A program made the translations under genes and the position numbers. DNA of 64,000 nt from Zoogloea sp. (GTDB lineage Bacteria; Pseudomonadota; Gammaproteobacteria; Burkholderiales; Rhodocyclaceae), in assembly GCF_023150065.1 (NCBI RefSeq), contig NZ_JAKLLN010000004.1:124001-188000 (forward strand). Reading direction: 5' to 3'. Shown piece by piece: positions 24,913 to 33,672 of this stretch (position 1 is its first letter; each line of letters starts with the position of its first letter). The notes under the pieces were generated by a model that was not told where the DNA came from, ran no database searches, and was given only the letters and a program-made list of their open reading frames with translations.

Positions 24913-27798
24913 TTAGTCCTCGGGGAGACCGTCGAGCCAGGCCCCGAGGGCCCGGACGGCATCGTCGGGGGTGAGGGGCGGCGTGAGGGTGAGCAGGCCG
25001 GCCTCTTCGGCGTCCGGGCCATGGCTGTGGAGGCTGCCGGTGTCGACGGCGAGGAAGGCATCGGCAGCAAGCAGAAAGGCATCCCTGTCGTGGGTTGATT
25101 CGGCCAGGAAGAGCTGGCGGGTGGCGATGAGGGCGGCCAGCTCGTCACGGCAGCCCTGCCAGCAGGTGGCTTCGGGGGTGACGCCGATGAGTACGGCGCT
25201 GAGATCGTTGCGAGAAGCGGTGAGGGGCCTGACCAAGGACAGGTAGTGGCGGGCGGCTTCCGGATCGGTGGGGGCGCCGATGCTGAGGAGGATGCGCCCC
25301 CGGTCGGGGATGCCGAACCAGTGCCGGACCCGCTCGCGCACCTCTCGTCGGGCGCCGGCGTCGAGCAGGGGCAGGGGGCGGCGGGGCGGCGGGCTGGCTG
25401 GCACGCTGGCGGCGGGGGGCGGTGTGGTGGGCAGGTCGTTGCCCCCCAGGCGGCGCGCGGTGCGGCCCAGCACCCTCAGGGGGGCGGAGAGGCGCCAGGA
25501 GTGGGATGCATGCATGTCGCGCAGCCGGCTGTCCAGGTGCTGCACCTGGTTGTCGAGCTGGGCGATGCGGGTGTCCCGGTCGCTGAGGGCAGTCTGGTGT
25601 TGGCGCAGGGCTTCGTTGAGCGCCGCGTTGTCCTGGGCGTGCTGTTGGCGCTCCCGGGCGATCTGATGCAGGGCGTCAAGGCGCCGGGCGGCGCGCTGCT
25701 CGGCCGAGCCGGAGGCGGGAGCCGGGAGGAGGGCGTTGTAGTCGGCCACCATGTCGGCCAGGTTGCGCCCGGGATGGGTGGCGAGATGCTGGCGCAGGCT
25801 GGCAAGGAGGTTGTCGCTGGCCAGGGCGCTGCGCACGCAGCGGATCAGGGAGGGGGCGTCCGGGGTGAAGAGCAGGCCATTGACGCCGTCCTCGATGCGT
25901 TCGGCGAAGGCGCCGATGGCGGTGGCGGCCACCGGGATGCCGAGGGCGCTCATTTCGCTCAGGGTGTAGCTGAAGGACTCGGGCAGGGTGGAGACGAGGA
26001 GGGCGAGGTCGGGGGCAAAGTCGCCCAGCAGGCGGGGCAGGTCGGCGTGGTCGTAGTGTTCGATGACCTGAATGCCGGCCATGTCACGGAAGGGGCGGCC
26101 AAAGTCACCGCTGCCCAGCAGCAGGATGTCTGCGTCCTGGCTCAGCTCGGTCAGGCAGGCACGGATCAGGTCGAGGCCCTTGTGGGGGGCGAGGCGGCCG
26201 GGGATGACGAGGCGTGGACGGCGCGGGCCCCGGGGAGGTGCCGGCAGAGGCTCGGGCAGCGGGATGCCATGGCCGATGCAGGTCCAGGGCAGGCTGGCCA
26301 GGTCGGGTTGCAGCGTGGCCCAGCGCTGATGGATGCTCCGGGTGGGAGCGACGACCTGAACGGATGGCTGGCGGATGGCGTCGGCGTAGGCCGTGCGCAG
26401 GGCGTGCCAGTCGGCCTCCACGGTGTTGTGCCAGAAGACGTTGAGTGGATTGTGGCGCTGGCAGTCGCCAAGGCGTGTGCCGGGGCATTCGGTGCACGCG
26501 CCGTCGTAGCAGGCGAAGAGGGCCGGGCAGAACGGGAAGAGGTCGTGGAGCACGACGACGGTGGGTCGCCCGCTGCGCAGGGCTTCCAGGCTGTGACCGA
26601 TGAGGGACGAGACGACCAGGCTGCCGACCTCGAAGTCCTGCAGCACCGCCTCCATGATCGCTGCGTATTCGGGGTGGGAGGGGCTGCTGGCGCGGATGGG
26701 CAGGTCCAGATCCCAGGCCTGGAGGGGGAGTCCCCCGACGGCCGGCTCGACAAGCTCCAGGCGAAAGCCTGCCGCATTGCGATGACTGCGGGAGCGCAGC
26801 AGGAGGTTGCGGCGGTGGGTGTCGCTACTGCAGTAGTCGGTGATCCAGCGGTCGGTGCCCCCGCCCCAGCTGTGACTGACATGCAGCTGCACCGGGCGGG
26901 GGGCCGGCGCCCGATGACGTGGGCTGGCACTGCCGCGCTCGTCGCGCACGGCGGCTTCCTCGGCACCGCCCTGGGCGCAGCGGGCCCGGTCGATGGCCCG
27001 GCGCAGCCCGGCTGCGGGGTCACGGGCAATGAAGTCACGGACGACGTCGAGGTAGTCGGGGTGGGCCTCCAGCAGGCGCTTCATGGCGTTTTCCTGGAGG
27101 GCTGCCCGCTCGGCGGAGAAGCTCACGCCACCCTCGTGAAACACAAGGATGTCTGCGGCCAGCAGGTTGGTCCAGCCCAGGGCGGCGGCGCGGCGGCAGA
27201 AGTCGTTCTCTTCACCGTAGCCGCGGCCGAAGCGTTCGGCGTCGAAGAGGCCGACTTCATCCAGGCAGCTGCGCCGGATGTACATGCAGAAGCCCACGCC
27301 GGTGGGGATCTCCACCACCTGCCCCGCCAGGGTGGAGGCGATCAGGCGGTCCAGGCCGGCGAGGCCGAGGCTGCCGGGTACGCCGCCGGTCCAGCCTTCG
27401 AAGGGGTAGGAGCAGATGGTGGCGTTGTTGGAGAAGGGGGTCAGGGTGCCCGCTCTGGGGTTGCGCGCGGCGCAGGCGGCGAGGCGGTCCAGCCAGTCGT
27501 TGGCGACCTCGGTGTCACTGTTGAGCAGGATCACGTCCCGCTCGGGATGCAGGGCCATGCCGCGATTCACCGTGCGCACGAAGCCCAGGTTGGTGTCGTT
27601 CTCCAGCAGGGTGAGCTTGCCTTCGGCGGCCAGCTCGCGTAGCCAGGCCGTCAGGGCAGCTTCGGGGCCGGCATCGTTGATGGCGATCAGCTCGAAGGCG
27701 CTTTGCTGGGGGGCACGCAGCACGCTTTCGATGCAACGTTGCGTTTCTGCCAGGCCCCGATATACGGGGACGATGACGTCGATGGGAGGGGTGTTCAC
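24913..27798 (-). CDS. Multidomain glycosyltransferase (GT2 + GT4 + coiled coil + C-terminal module)
   Basis: About 961 aa. GTG at 27798 gives MNTPPIDVIVPVYRG; TTG at 27813 is an alternative and neither has a clear ribosome site. Residues of about 1-270 are GT2 (INDAG, then the DXD-type LLNSDTEV, then GYGEENDFCRR). About 330-720 are a GT4-type GT-B fold (LVIPGRLAPHKGLDLIRACL, then ESFSYTLSEMSALGIPVAAT). About 740-800 is a coiled coil ending in SHSWRLSAPLR, a tail motif common in such enzymes. The last 150 residues (RILLSIGAPTDPEAARHYL) resemble half of another GT-B domain. It probably adds two different sugars in one chain and is the first gene of the minus-strand run. Confidence 0.85.
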   Translation of the reverse strand: MNTPPIDVIVPVYRGLAETQRCIESVLRAPQQSAFELIAINDAGPEAALTAWLRELAAEGKLTLLENDTNLGFVRTVNRGMALHPERDVILLNSDTEVANDWLDRLAACAARNPRAGTLTPFSNNATICSYPFEGWTGGVPGSLGLAGLDRLIASTLAGQVVEIPTGVGFCMYIRRSCLDEVGLFDAERFGRGYGEENDFCRRAAALGWTNLLAADILVFHEGGVSFSAERAALQENAMKRLLEAHPDYLDVVRDFIARDPAAGLRRAIDRARCAQGGAEEAAVRDERGSASPRHRAPAPRPVQLHVSHSWGGGTDRWITDYCSSDTHRRNLLLRSRSHRNAAGFRLELVEPAVGGLPLQAWDLDLPIRASSPSHPEYAAIMEAVLQDFEVGSLVVSSLIGHSLEALRSGRPTVVVLHDLFPFCPALFACYDGACTECPGTRLGDCQRHNPLNVFWHNTVEADWHALRTAYADAIRQPSVQVVAPTRSIHQRWATLQPDLASLPWTCIGHGIPLPEPLPAPPRGPRRPRLVIPGRLAPHKGLDLIRACLTELSQDADILLLGSGDFGRPFRDMAGIQVIEHYDHADLPRLLGDFAPDLALLVSTLPESFSYTLSEMSALGIPVAATAIGAFAERIEDGVNGLLFTPDAPSLIRCVRSALASDNLLASLRQHLATHPGRNLADMVADYNALLPAPASGSAEQRAARRLDALHQIARERQQHAQDNAALNEALRQHQTALSDRDTRIAQLDNQVQHLDSRLRDMHASHSWRLSAPLRVLGRTARRLGGNDLPTTPPPAASVPASPPPRRPLPLLDAGARREVRERVRHWFGIPDRGRILLSIGAPTDPEAARHYLSLVRPLTASRNDLSAVLIGVTPEATCWQGCRDELAALIATRQLFLAESTHDRDAFLLAADAFLAVDTGSLHSHGPDAEEAGLLTLTPPLTPDDAVRALGAWLDGLPED

Positions 27799-27838
27799 CG
27801 GGTTCCAGGCCAATCGTCGGAGGGGGCTTGCGGGCGGC

Positions 27839-27867
27839 CCTGAAAGCTCGACTTACACTCTTTCAGG
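27839..27867. promoter_or_regulatory. Inverted repeat upstream of the minus-strand glycan operon
   Basis: CCTGAAAG and CTTTCAGG are perfect 8-bp arms 13 bases apart, about 40 bases upstream of the large glycosyltransferase start in a 233-base divergent gap. They could be an operator. A TAAAAT-like -10 for the minus strand lies near 27887-27892. Nothing else clear is seen in this gap. Confidence 0.4.
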
Positions 27868-28046
27868 ACCCGTATCAGGGCCGGGATTTTATCATTGCAG
27901 GGCCGTGACGGCCGTCCTTTCCGGAAGGCCGGCGCGGGGTGGTGCATGTGCTTCACGTTGATATGGTGCATCATGGCGAGCCCTGTAAATCCGGGGCGGC
28001 GGGCCTGTTGCGGGGCTGCCCGGCAGAAATCGAATAGTCTTTTGGC

Positions 28047-28928
28047 ATGGGGTTGGTGGTGGGGATGAATATCTTGTTCGGGTGGCGCGGCTGGTGCCGG
28101 GGAGCCTGCGTGCTGGCCCTGCTCGGGGGCATGCCCCCGGTGCTGGCGGCCGAGGCTGCGCCGCCCCTACTGCTGGCCGAGGTGCTGCGCGGTGAGGTGG
28201 AGGTCGGCCGTTACTGGGTCAGCGAAAAGCTCGATGGTGCCCGGGCGGTGTGGGATGGCCGCAGCCTGCGTTTCCGCAGCGGGCGTCCGGTGCATGCGCC
28301 GGCGTGGTTCATTGCCGGCCTGCCGCCGGAGCCCCTGGACGGGGAACTGTGGATTGCCCGCGGGCGTTTCGAGGCGCTGTCGGGCATCGTGCGTCGCCAG
28401 GTGCCCCGCGATGCCGACTGGCGGCAGGTCAAGTTCATGGTGTTCGAGCAGCCCGACGGGGCGGGCTCCTTTACCGAGCGTATCGAACGCCTGCGCGACA
28501 TCGTCGCCCGGGCGGGCGTGCCCTGGCTGCAGCTGGTGGAGCAGTTTCGCGTGGCCGACCGTCAGGCCCTGCAGGCACGGCTCGACGAGGTGGTGGCGGG
28601 CGGTGGCGAAGGCCTCATGCTGCACCGGGACGACGCGCCCTATCTGACCGGCCGCAGTGATGCGCTGCTCAAGCTCAAGCCTCTGTTCGATGCCGAGGCC
28701 CGGGTGGTCGGGCATCTGCCCGGCAAGGGGCGCCTGAGCGGCATGCTGGGGGCGCTGCAGGTGGAGACGCCCGCCGGCCTGCGCTTTGAGCTGGGCACCG
28801 GCCTGAGCGATGCGGAGCGGCGCAATCCGCCGCCGCTGGGCACCCTCGTTACCTACCAGTACCGGGCCCTGAGCCAGGATGGGGTGCCACGCTTCGCCAG
28901 CTATCTGCGCCGCCGGGAGGCCTTCTGA
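28047..28928 (+). CDS. Periplasmic-type ATP-dependent DNA ligase (LigE-like)
   Basis: A 293-aa minimal ATP-dependent ligase. Lys61 of SEKLDGARAVWDG is the nucleophile that takes AMP; DGELWIARGRFE and EGLMLHRDDAPY are further nucleotidyltransferase motifs, and KLKPLFDAEARVVG leads into the OB domain. A hydrophobic signal-like N-terminus (CVLALLGGMPPVLAA) matches the exported LigE group linked to DNA handling in the periplasm. The start is ATG 28047 or ATG 28065. The stop overlaps the next gene's apparent CTG start. Its place next to glycan genes is probably incidental. Confidence 0.85.
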   Translation: MGLVVGMNILFGWRGWCRGACVLALLGGMPPVLAAEAAPPLLLAEVLRGEVEVGRYWVSEKLDGARAVWDGRSLRFRSGRPVHAPAWFIAGLPPEPLDGELWIARGRFEALSGIVRRQVPRDADWRQVKFMVFEQPDGAGSFTERIERLRDIVARAGVPWLQLVEQFRVADRQALQARLDEVVAGGGEGLMLHRDDAPYLTGRSDALLKLKPLFDAEARVVGHLPGKGRLSGMLGALQVETPAGLRFELGTGLSDAERRNPPPLGTLVTYQYRALSQDGVPRFASYLRRREAF

Positions 28929-29884
28929 GCGACCATCGGGTTCTCGTTGCCGGCGGGCGGGGCTTCATCGGCCGGCGGCTGGTCATGGCCCTGCGCGCCG
29001 ATGGGGTCTCTTCCCGGGTGCTCACCCGCGGCCAGCCGGGGGCGGATGAAGTGCAAGGAGACCTGTCGGACCCGGCTGCCCTCGATCTGGCCTGTTCCGG
29101 CATCGATACGGTGTTTCACTGTGCCGGCCATGCGCATGCCTTCGGCGCCCTGGGGGCAGAGGAGGAGGCGCGGCACTGGCAGGTCAATTTTGAAGGCAGC
29201 CGGGCGCTGGCCGAGGCCGCAGGCCGGGCCGGGGTGGCCAGCTTTGTCTTTCTTTCCAGCGTCAAGGCGGTGGGTGAGCCTGGTGAGGACTGTGCCGACG
29301 AGGATTGGCTGGTGCAGCCCGATTCGGCCTATGGTCGTGCCAAGCGGGCCGCCGAGGCGGCCGTGCTGGCGGCGGGCGAACGTTACGGCATGCGGGTGAC
29401 GGTGCTGCGCCCGGCGATGGTCTTTGGCGCGGGGGGGAGGGGCAACCTGGAGCGCATGGCCAGCCTGGTCCGGCGCGGGCTATTCCCCCCCCTGCCGGAA
29501 ACGGGCAACCGCCGTTCTCTCGTCCATGTCAGCGATCTGGTGGCGGCCATGCGCCTGGTGGCGGCAGACGCCCGGGCAGCGGGCCGCATCTACATCGTGG
29601 CGCATCCGGTGACACCGTCAGGCCGCGGGCTTTACGACGCCTTGCGGCACAGCCTGGGCATGGCGCCGGTTGGCTGGAGCGTGCCCCGGGCGGTGCTGCA
29701 GGGGCTGGCCCGCTGCGGCGACGCCGTGGAGGCCCTGACCCGCCGGCGCGTGCCCCTGGACAGCGAGGCGCTGGCCCGCCTGTTGGGGTCGGCCTGCTAT
29801 TCGCCGGCGCGTATCGAGGCCGAACTGGGCTGGCGGGCAGGCATGGGGCTGGAGGCCGGGCTGCGGGAGATGCTGCATGGCTGA
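28925..29884 (+). CDS. NAD-dependent sugar reductase/epimerase (WbpV-like), apparent CTG start
   Basis: A 319-aa short-chain dehydrogenase. The Rossmann glycine motif VLVAGGRGFIG lies before the first ATG (28985), so that ATG cannot be the true start. The only upstream candidate after the open frame is CTG at 28925, which overlaps the ligase stop and follows GGGAGG (28915-28920) by 4 bases. The active-site region shows FLSSVKAVG and YGRAKRAAE (Tyr-x3-Lys). With wbpL and wbpM next, it probably reduces UDP-4-keto-6-deoxy-GlcNAc to UDP-QuiNAc, as WbpV does in Pseudomonas. The stop overlaps the next start by 8 bases. Confidence 0.8.
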   Translation: MSDHRVLVAGGRGFIGRRLVMALRADGVSSRVLTRGQPGADEVQGDLSDPAALDLACSGIDTVFHCAGHAHAFGALGAEEEARHWQVNFEGSRALAEAAGRAGVASFVFLSSVKAVGEPGEDCADEDWLVQPDSAYGRAKRAAEAAVLAAGERYGMRVTVLRPAMVFGAGGRGNLERMASLVRRGLFPPLPETGNRRSLVHVSDLVAAMRLVAADARAAGRIYIVAHPVTPSGRGLYDALRHSLGMAPVGWSVPRAVLQGLARCGDAVEALTRRRVPLDSEALARLLGSACYSPARIEAELGWRAGMGLEAGLREMLHG

Positions 29885-30884
29885 GCTGCTGGCCTTGCTG
29901 GCGCCGGTGCTGGCCTTCGGGGTGGCCTGGGGGGTGACCCGCGCCTGTTGCCGGCCGGGGGCCTGGCTGTACTTCCTGGATCAGCCCAACGAGCGTTCCC
30001 TGCATGTCACCCCGACACCGCGTACGGGCGGGGTCGGGGTGATGGCCGGGCTGCTGGCCGGCGGGGCTCTGGTTGCCCTCGCCGGGCTGGGGAGCGTGCC
30101 CCTGGGGGCGGCCCTGGCTGGCGCTGGCGGGCTGGCCCTGGTGGGGTTGGCGGATGACCGGTTCACGCTGTCGGCAAAGCTGCGCTTGCTGGCTCAGTTG
30201 ATGGTGGCCGGGGCCTATCTGGCCCTGCTGGGCCCTGCCGCGGGGTGGCTGGAGCTGTTGGCCCTGGGCCTTGGTCTGGTCTGGATGGGCAATCTCTACA
30301 ATTTCATGGACGGGTCGGATGGTCTGGCCGGGGGCATGGCCTTGGTTGGTTTCTCGGCTTTCGCGGTGGCGGCGGCGCTGGCTGGGCAGGCGGGGCTGGC
30401 CCTGGTGTGCGCGGGCGTGGCGGCGGCGGCGGCCGGCTTCCTGGTCTTCAACTTCCACCCGGCGCGAATCTTCATGGGCGATGTCGGGTCGGTGCCCCTC
30501 GGCTTCCTGGCCGGGGCCCTCGGGCTGGCTGGCCGGGAGGGGGGAGCCTGGCCCCTGTGGTTTCCGCTGCTGGTGTTTGCGCCCTTCATCCTGGACGCCA
30601 CTGTCACCCTGCTGCGCCGCACCTTGCGTGGTGAGCGGATCTGGCAGGCCCACCGTACCCACTACTATCAGCGCCTGGTGCAGATGGGGGCCGGGCACCG
30701 CCGGACGGCCCTGCTGGCCTATGTCTTGATGGCCGTGGCCGGTGCCGCGGCAGTGCTGGCCCTGCCCCTGGGGTTTTCGCTGCAGTGCGTCATCATTACA
30801 ATGTGCGTATTCCTTCACCTGGTCCTCGGCTTCCGGATCGACCGCGCCTGGCGGCGTCATCAAACCGGAGCCCCAACGCCTTGA
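29877..30884 (+). CDS. Undecaprenyl-phosphate N-acetylhexosamine-1-phosphate transferase (WbpL/WecA family)
   Basis: A 335-aa polytopic enzyme of the MraY/WecA superfamily with about ten spans. Family marks are GLADDRFTLSAKLRLLAQ, NLYNFMDGSDGLAGG, the FNFHPARIFMGDVGS segment, and HRTHYYQRLV near the end. It starts surface-glycan synthesis by moving a sugar-1-phosphate (in WbpL a FucNAc or QuiNAc type) onto undecaprenyl phosphate at the inner membrane. It overlaps the reductase gene by 8 bases and its stop overlaps the wbpM-like start. Confidence 0.9.
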   Translation: MAELLALLAPVLAFGVAWGVTRACCRPGAWLYFLDQPNERSLHVTPTPRTGGVGVMAGLLAGGALVALAGLGSVPLGAALAGAGGLALVGLADDRFTLSAKLRLLAQLMVAGAYLALLGPAAGWLELLALGLGLVWMGNLYNFMDGSDGLAGGMALVGFSAFAVAAALAGQAGLALVCAGVAAAAAGFLVFNFHPARIFMGDVGSVPLGFLAGALGLAGREGGAWPLWFPLLVFAPFILDATVTLLRRTLRGERIWQAHRTHYYQRLVQMGAGHRRTALLAYVLMAVAGAAAVLALPLGFSLQCVIITMCVFLHLVLGFRIDRAWRRHQTGAPTP

Positions 30885-32758
30885 TCAACAAGAACTATTA
30901 CTCCTTTCTGGTGTTCCTGTCGGATCTGGTCGGGGTCGGGCTGGCGTGGTGGCTGGCTTACTTGGTGCGCTTCAATTTCGATGTGCAGGCCGAGTTCATG
31001 CCGGCCTGTCTGGTGGGGCTGGTGGTGGCCGTGATTGTGCAGGGCGGCATCCTGCGTGCCTTCGGCTTGTATCGGGGGGTGTGGGTCTTCGCCAGCCTGC
31101 CGGATCTGCTGCGCATCACCCGGGCGGTGGCGGTGGCCGCGGTGGTGACGCCCCTGGTAGTGGTGGTGGCGGTGCGCTACAACCCGGGCGTACCGCGCCT
31201 GGTGCTGCTGCTGCAACCCGTGCTGCTGGCCATCTACGCCGGCGGCACCCGGGCCCTCTACCGCACCTGGAAGGAGTTCCACCTGTATGGCGCCCTGCGT
31301 GCCCTGGGGCAGCCGGTGATCGTGCTGGGGGGCGGAGAGGCGGCCGTCAGCCTGGTGCGCGAGCTGTCCCGCTCCGCCGAGTGGCGGGTAGTGGGGCTGC
31401 TTGATGACAGCAGCGCCCGTCAGGGGCGCGAGGTGTATGGCTGCAAGGTGATCGGCCGGATTGCCGACCTCGAGCGTCTGGCCCAGGAGCTCAAGGTCCG
31501 CCACGCCATCATCGCCATGCCGGGCGAGCGTCATCAGGTGCGCCGATCTGTGGCCAGCGCCTGCGTGCGTGCCGGCGTGAAGGCCATGATCGTGCCGGCC
31601 CTGGATGACGTGATGACCGGGCGGGTGAAGTTCAGCGAAGTCCGCCGGGTGGACGTGGAAGACTTGCTGGGGCGTGACCCGGTGCGCATCGATGATGTCG
31701 AGGTACGTGAGTACCTGCGCGGCAAGGCGGTCATGGTGACCGGCGCCGGGGGCTCCATCGGCTCCGAGCTGTGTCGCCAGATCGCCCGCTTCGAGCCGTC
31801 GGTGCTGGTTTGCTTCGATGTCAGCGAGTTCGGTCTGTACCGCCTGACCGAAGAGTTCGCCCTGCATTTTCAGAACGTCCAGCTGGTGGCCCTGGCCGGT
31901 GATGTGAAGGACGCGATCCGCGTCGATGAAGTCATCGCCCGCTACCGCCCCCACGTGATCTTCCATGCGGCGGCCTACAAGCACGTGCCCCTGATGGAGG
32001 ACGACAATGCCTGGCAGGCCGTGCGCAACAACGTGCTGGGCACCTGGCAGGTGGCGCGCAGCGCGGTGTCCGCGAGCGTGCCGCGCTTCGTGCTGGTGTC
32101 CACCGACAAGGCGGTCAACCCCACCAACGTGATGGGGGCCACCAAGCGTCTGGCCGAGCGGGTCTGCCAGGCCCTGGCGAGCCGCGGCAAGACCCAGTTC
32201 GAGATCGTCCGCTTCGGAAATGTGCTGGGCAGCGCCGGCAGCGTGATCCCCAAGTTCCAGGAGCAGATCGCCGTCGGCGGGCCGGTCACGGTGACCCATC
32301 CGGAGATCACCCGTTTCTTCATGTCCATCCCCGAGGCCGCCCAGCTGGTGCTGCAGGCGGGCTCCATGGGGCAGGGCGGCGAGATCTTCGTGATGGACAT
32401 GGGCGAGCCGGTGCGCATTGCCGAGCTGGCCCGGGACATGATCCGCCTCTCCGGCCGTTCGGAAGAAGAGGTGCGTGTCGTATTCACCGGCCTGCGCCCG
32501 GGAGAGAAACTCTACGAGGAAGTGCTGGCGGACAGCGAGCACACCCGCGCCACCCATCATCCCAAGTTGCGTATCGCCCGTGCCCAGCCCGTCGAGGACG
32601 GCTGGCTGGATGCCCTGCTGCTGTGGTTGCGCCAGCGCCGGGCTGTCGGTGCCTCCGAGGTGCGTGGCGAGCTGCGTCGCTGGGTGCCGGAATACGCGCC
32701 CTCCCACCCCTCCGCCCCATCCCTGCTGGTGGTGGAAAAGAACGCACATCGAGCCTGA
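30881..32758 (+). CDS. wbpM: Membrane-bound UDP-GlcNAc 4,6-dehydratase (WbpM/PglF family)
   Basis: A 625-aa protein. The start is taken as TTG 30881, which overlaps the previous stop (TTGA) and gives MINKNYYSFLVFLSDLVG; a longer frame would add about 30 unlikely residues. Four N-terminal membrane spans lie at about 10-115. A first Rossmann domain (VIVLGGGEAAVSLV) is followed by the catalytic domain (VMVTGAGGSIGSELCRQIAR). The usual catalytic Tyr is Met in VNPTNVMGATKR, the S-M-K triad known for this family. It makes the 4-keto-6-deoxy intermediate that the WbpV-like enzyme reduces, so these three genes form one pathway. Confidence 0.92.
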   Translation: MINKNYYSFLVFLSDLVGVGLAWWLAYLVRFNFDVQAEFMPACLVGLVVAVIVQGGILRAFGLYRGVWVFASLPDLLRITRAVAVAAVVTPLVVVVAVRYNPGVPRLVLLLQPVLLAIYAGGTRALYRTWKEFHLYGALRALGQPVIVLGGGEAAVSLVRELSRSAEWRVVGLLDDSSARQGREVYGCKVIGRIADLERLAQELKVRHAIIAMPGERHQVRRSVASACVRAGVKAMIVPALDDVMTGRVKFSEVRRVDVEDLLGRDPVRIDDVEVREYLRGKAVMVTGAGGSIGSELCRQIARFEPSVLVCFDVSEFGLYRLTEEFALHFQNVQLVALAGDVKDAIRVDEVIARYRPHVIFHAAAYKHVPLMEDDNAWQAVRNNVLGTWQVARSAVSASVPRFVLVSTDKAVNPTNVMGATKRLAERVCQALASRGKTQFEIVRFGNVLGSAGSVIPKFQEQIAVGGPVTVTHPEITRFFMSIPEAAQLVLQAGSMGQGGEIFVMDMGEPVRIAELARDMIRLSGRSEEEVRVVFTGLRPGEKLYEEVLADSEHTRATHHPKLRIARAQPVEDGWLDALLLWLRQRRAVGASEVRGELRRWVPEYAPSHPSAPSLLVVEKNAHRA

Positions 32759-32832
32759 CATGATCCACCTCCAAGCCCACATCGTTTGCCGCCCGGCGCG
32801 TGAATCCTTGCGAGCCCCGGGGCGGCACTGAC

Positions 32833-33666
32833 ATGGCGACCTACGCCATCGGCGATATTCAGGGGTGTTTCGCGTCCCTCACTGCCTTGCTCAAGCGGGT
32901 GGCCTTCGATCCGGCCCGGGATCGCCTGTGGCTGGTGGGCGACCTGGTCAATCGTGGGCCGGACTCCCTGCACACCCTGCGCTACGTCCGTGACCTGGGG
33001 CCGGCAGCGATCACCGTTCTCGGCAACCACGATCTCTACCTGTTGATGGTGGCCTACGGCAGCGTGCGCAGCCGGGGCAAGGACGACACCATCCAGGCGG
33101 TGCTCGATGCGCCGGATCGGGAGGCGCTCCTCGGCTGGCTGCGCACCCGGCCGCTGATGCATGTCGAAAACGGTTTCGCCATGGTCCATGCCGGCCTGCT
33201 GCCGGGGTGGACCGTTCCCCAGGCCCGGGCCCTGGCCCGGGAGGTGGAGGGTGCGCTGGCTGGCCCCTACCATGCCGATCTGCTCCACAACCTGTGGGGG
33301 AGCGAGCCGGCCGCCTGGCGTGACGAGCTACGGGATTACGAGCGCATGCGGGTGATCGTCAACGCCATGACGCGCATGCGTTTCTGCACCCCTGAGGGGG
33401 TGATGGACTTCAAGGTCAAGGGCGAGGTGGCCCGGGCGCCGAAGGGCTACCTGCCCTGGTTCGAGGTGCCGGGCAGAAAGAGCGCCGACACCACCCTGGT
33501 GGTCGGACACTGGTCCGCCCTGGGGCTGAAGATCGAGCCCGGTCTGCTGGCCCTGGATTCCGGTTGCCTGTGGGGGCGTGAGCTCACCGCCGTGCGCCTG
33601 GAGGACCGGGCGGTGTTCCAGGTGCCCTGCCCCGGGCTGACCCACGGCAAGCTCAAGCCCTCCTGA
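32833..33666 (+). CDS. apaH: Diadenosine tetraphosphatase, symmetrical
   Basis: A 277-aa metallophosphatase that splits Ap4A into two ADP. ATG 32833 opens at MATYAIGDIQGC; an in-frame ATG 33 bases earlier adds only an odd extension. Metal-site motifs are GDIQG, GDLVNRGPDS and GNHD in the first 70 residues, then HAGLLPGW, where His is a ligand. Length and order match ApaH. It follows the glycan genes by 74 bases and converges on the acyltransferase gene, ending 6 bases before it. Confidence 0.96.
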   Translation: MATYAIGDIQGCFASLTALLKRVAFDPARDRLWLVGDLVNRGPDSLHTLRYVRDLGPAAITVLGNHDLYLLMVAYGSVRSRGKDDTIQAVLDAPDREALLGWLRTRPLMHVENGFAMVHAGLLPGWTVPQARALAREVEGALAGPYHADLLHNLWGSEPAAWRDELRDYERMRVIVNAMTRMRFCTPEGVMDFKVKGEVARAPKGYLPWFEVPGRKSADTTLVVGHWSALGLKIEPGLLALDSGCLWGRELTAVRLEDRAVFQVPCPGLTHGKLKPS

Positions 33667-33672
33667 GCCCTG

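Noticed and set aside
25246-27642. 798-codon plus-strand frame opposite the large glycosyltransferase
   Set aside because: No motif or ribosome site; the minus strand encodes recognisable GT2 and GT4 domains over the same span.
30785-30880. Longer N-terminus for the WbpM-like protein
   Set aside because: It would overlap wbpL by 100 bases with a Pro/Arg-rich extension not seen in this family; TTG 30881 fits the family start.
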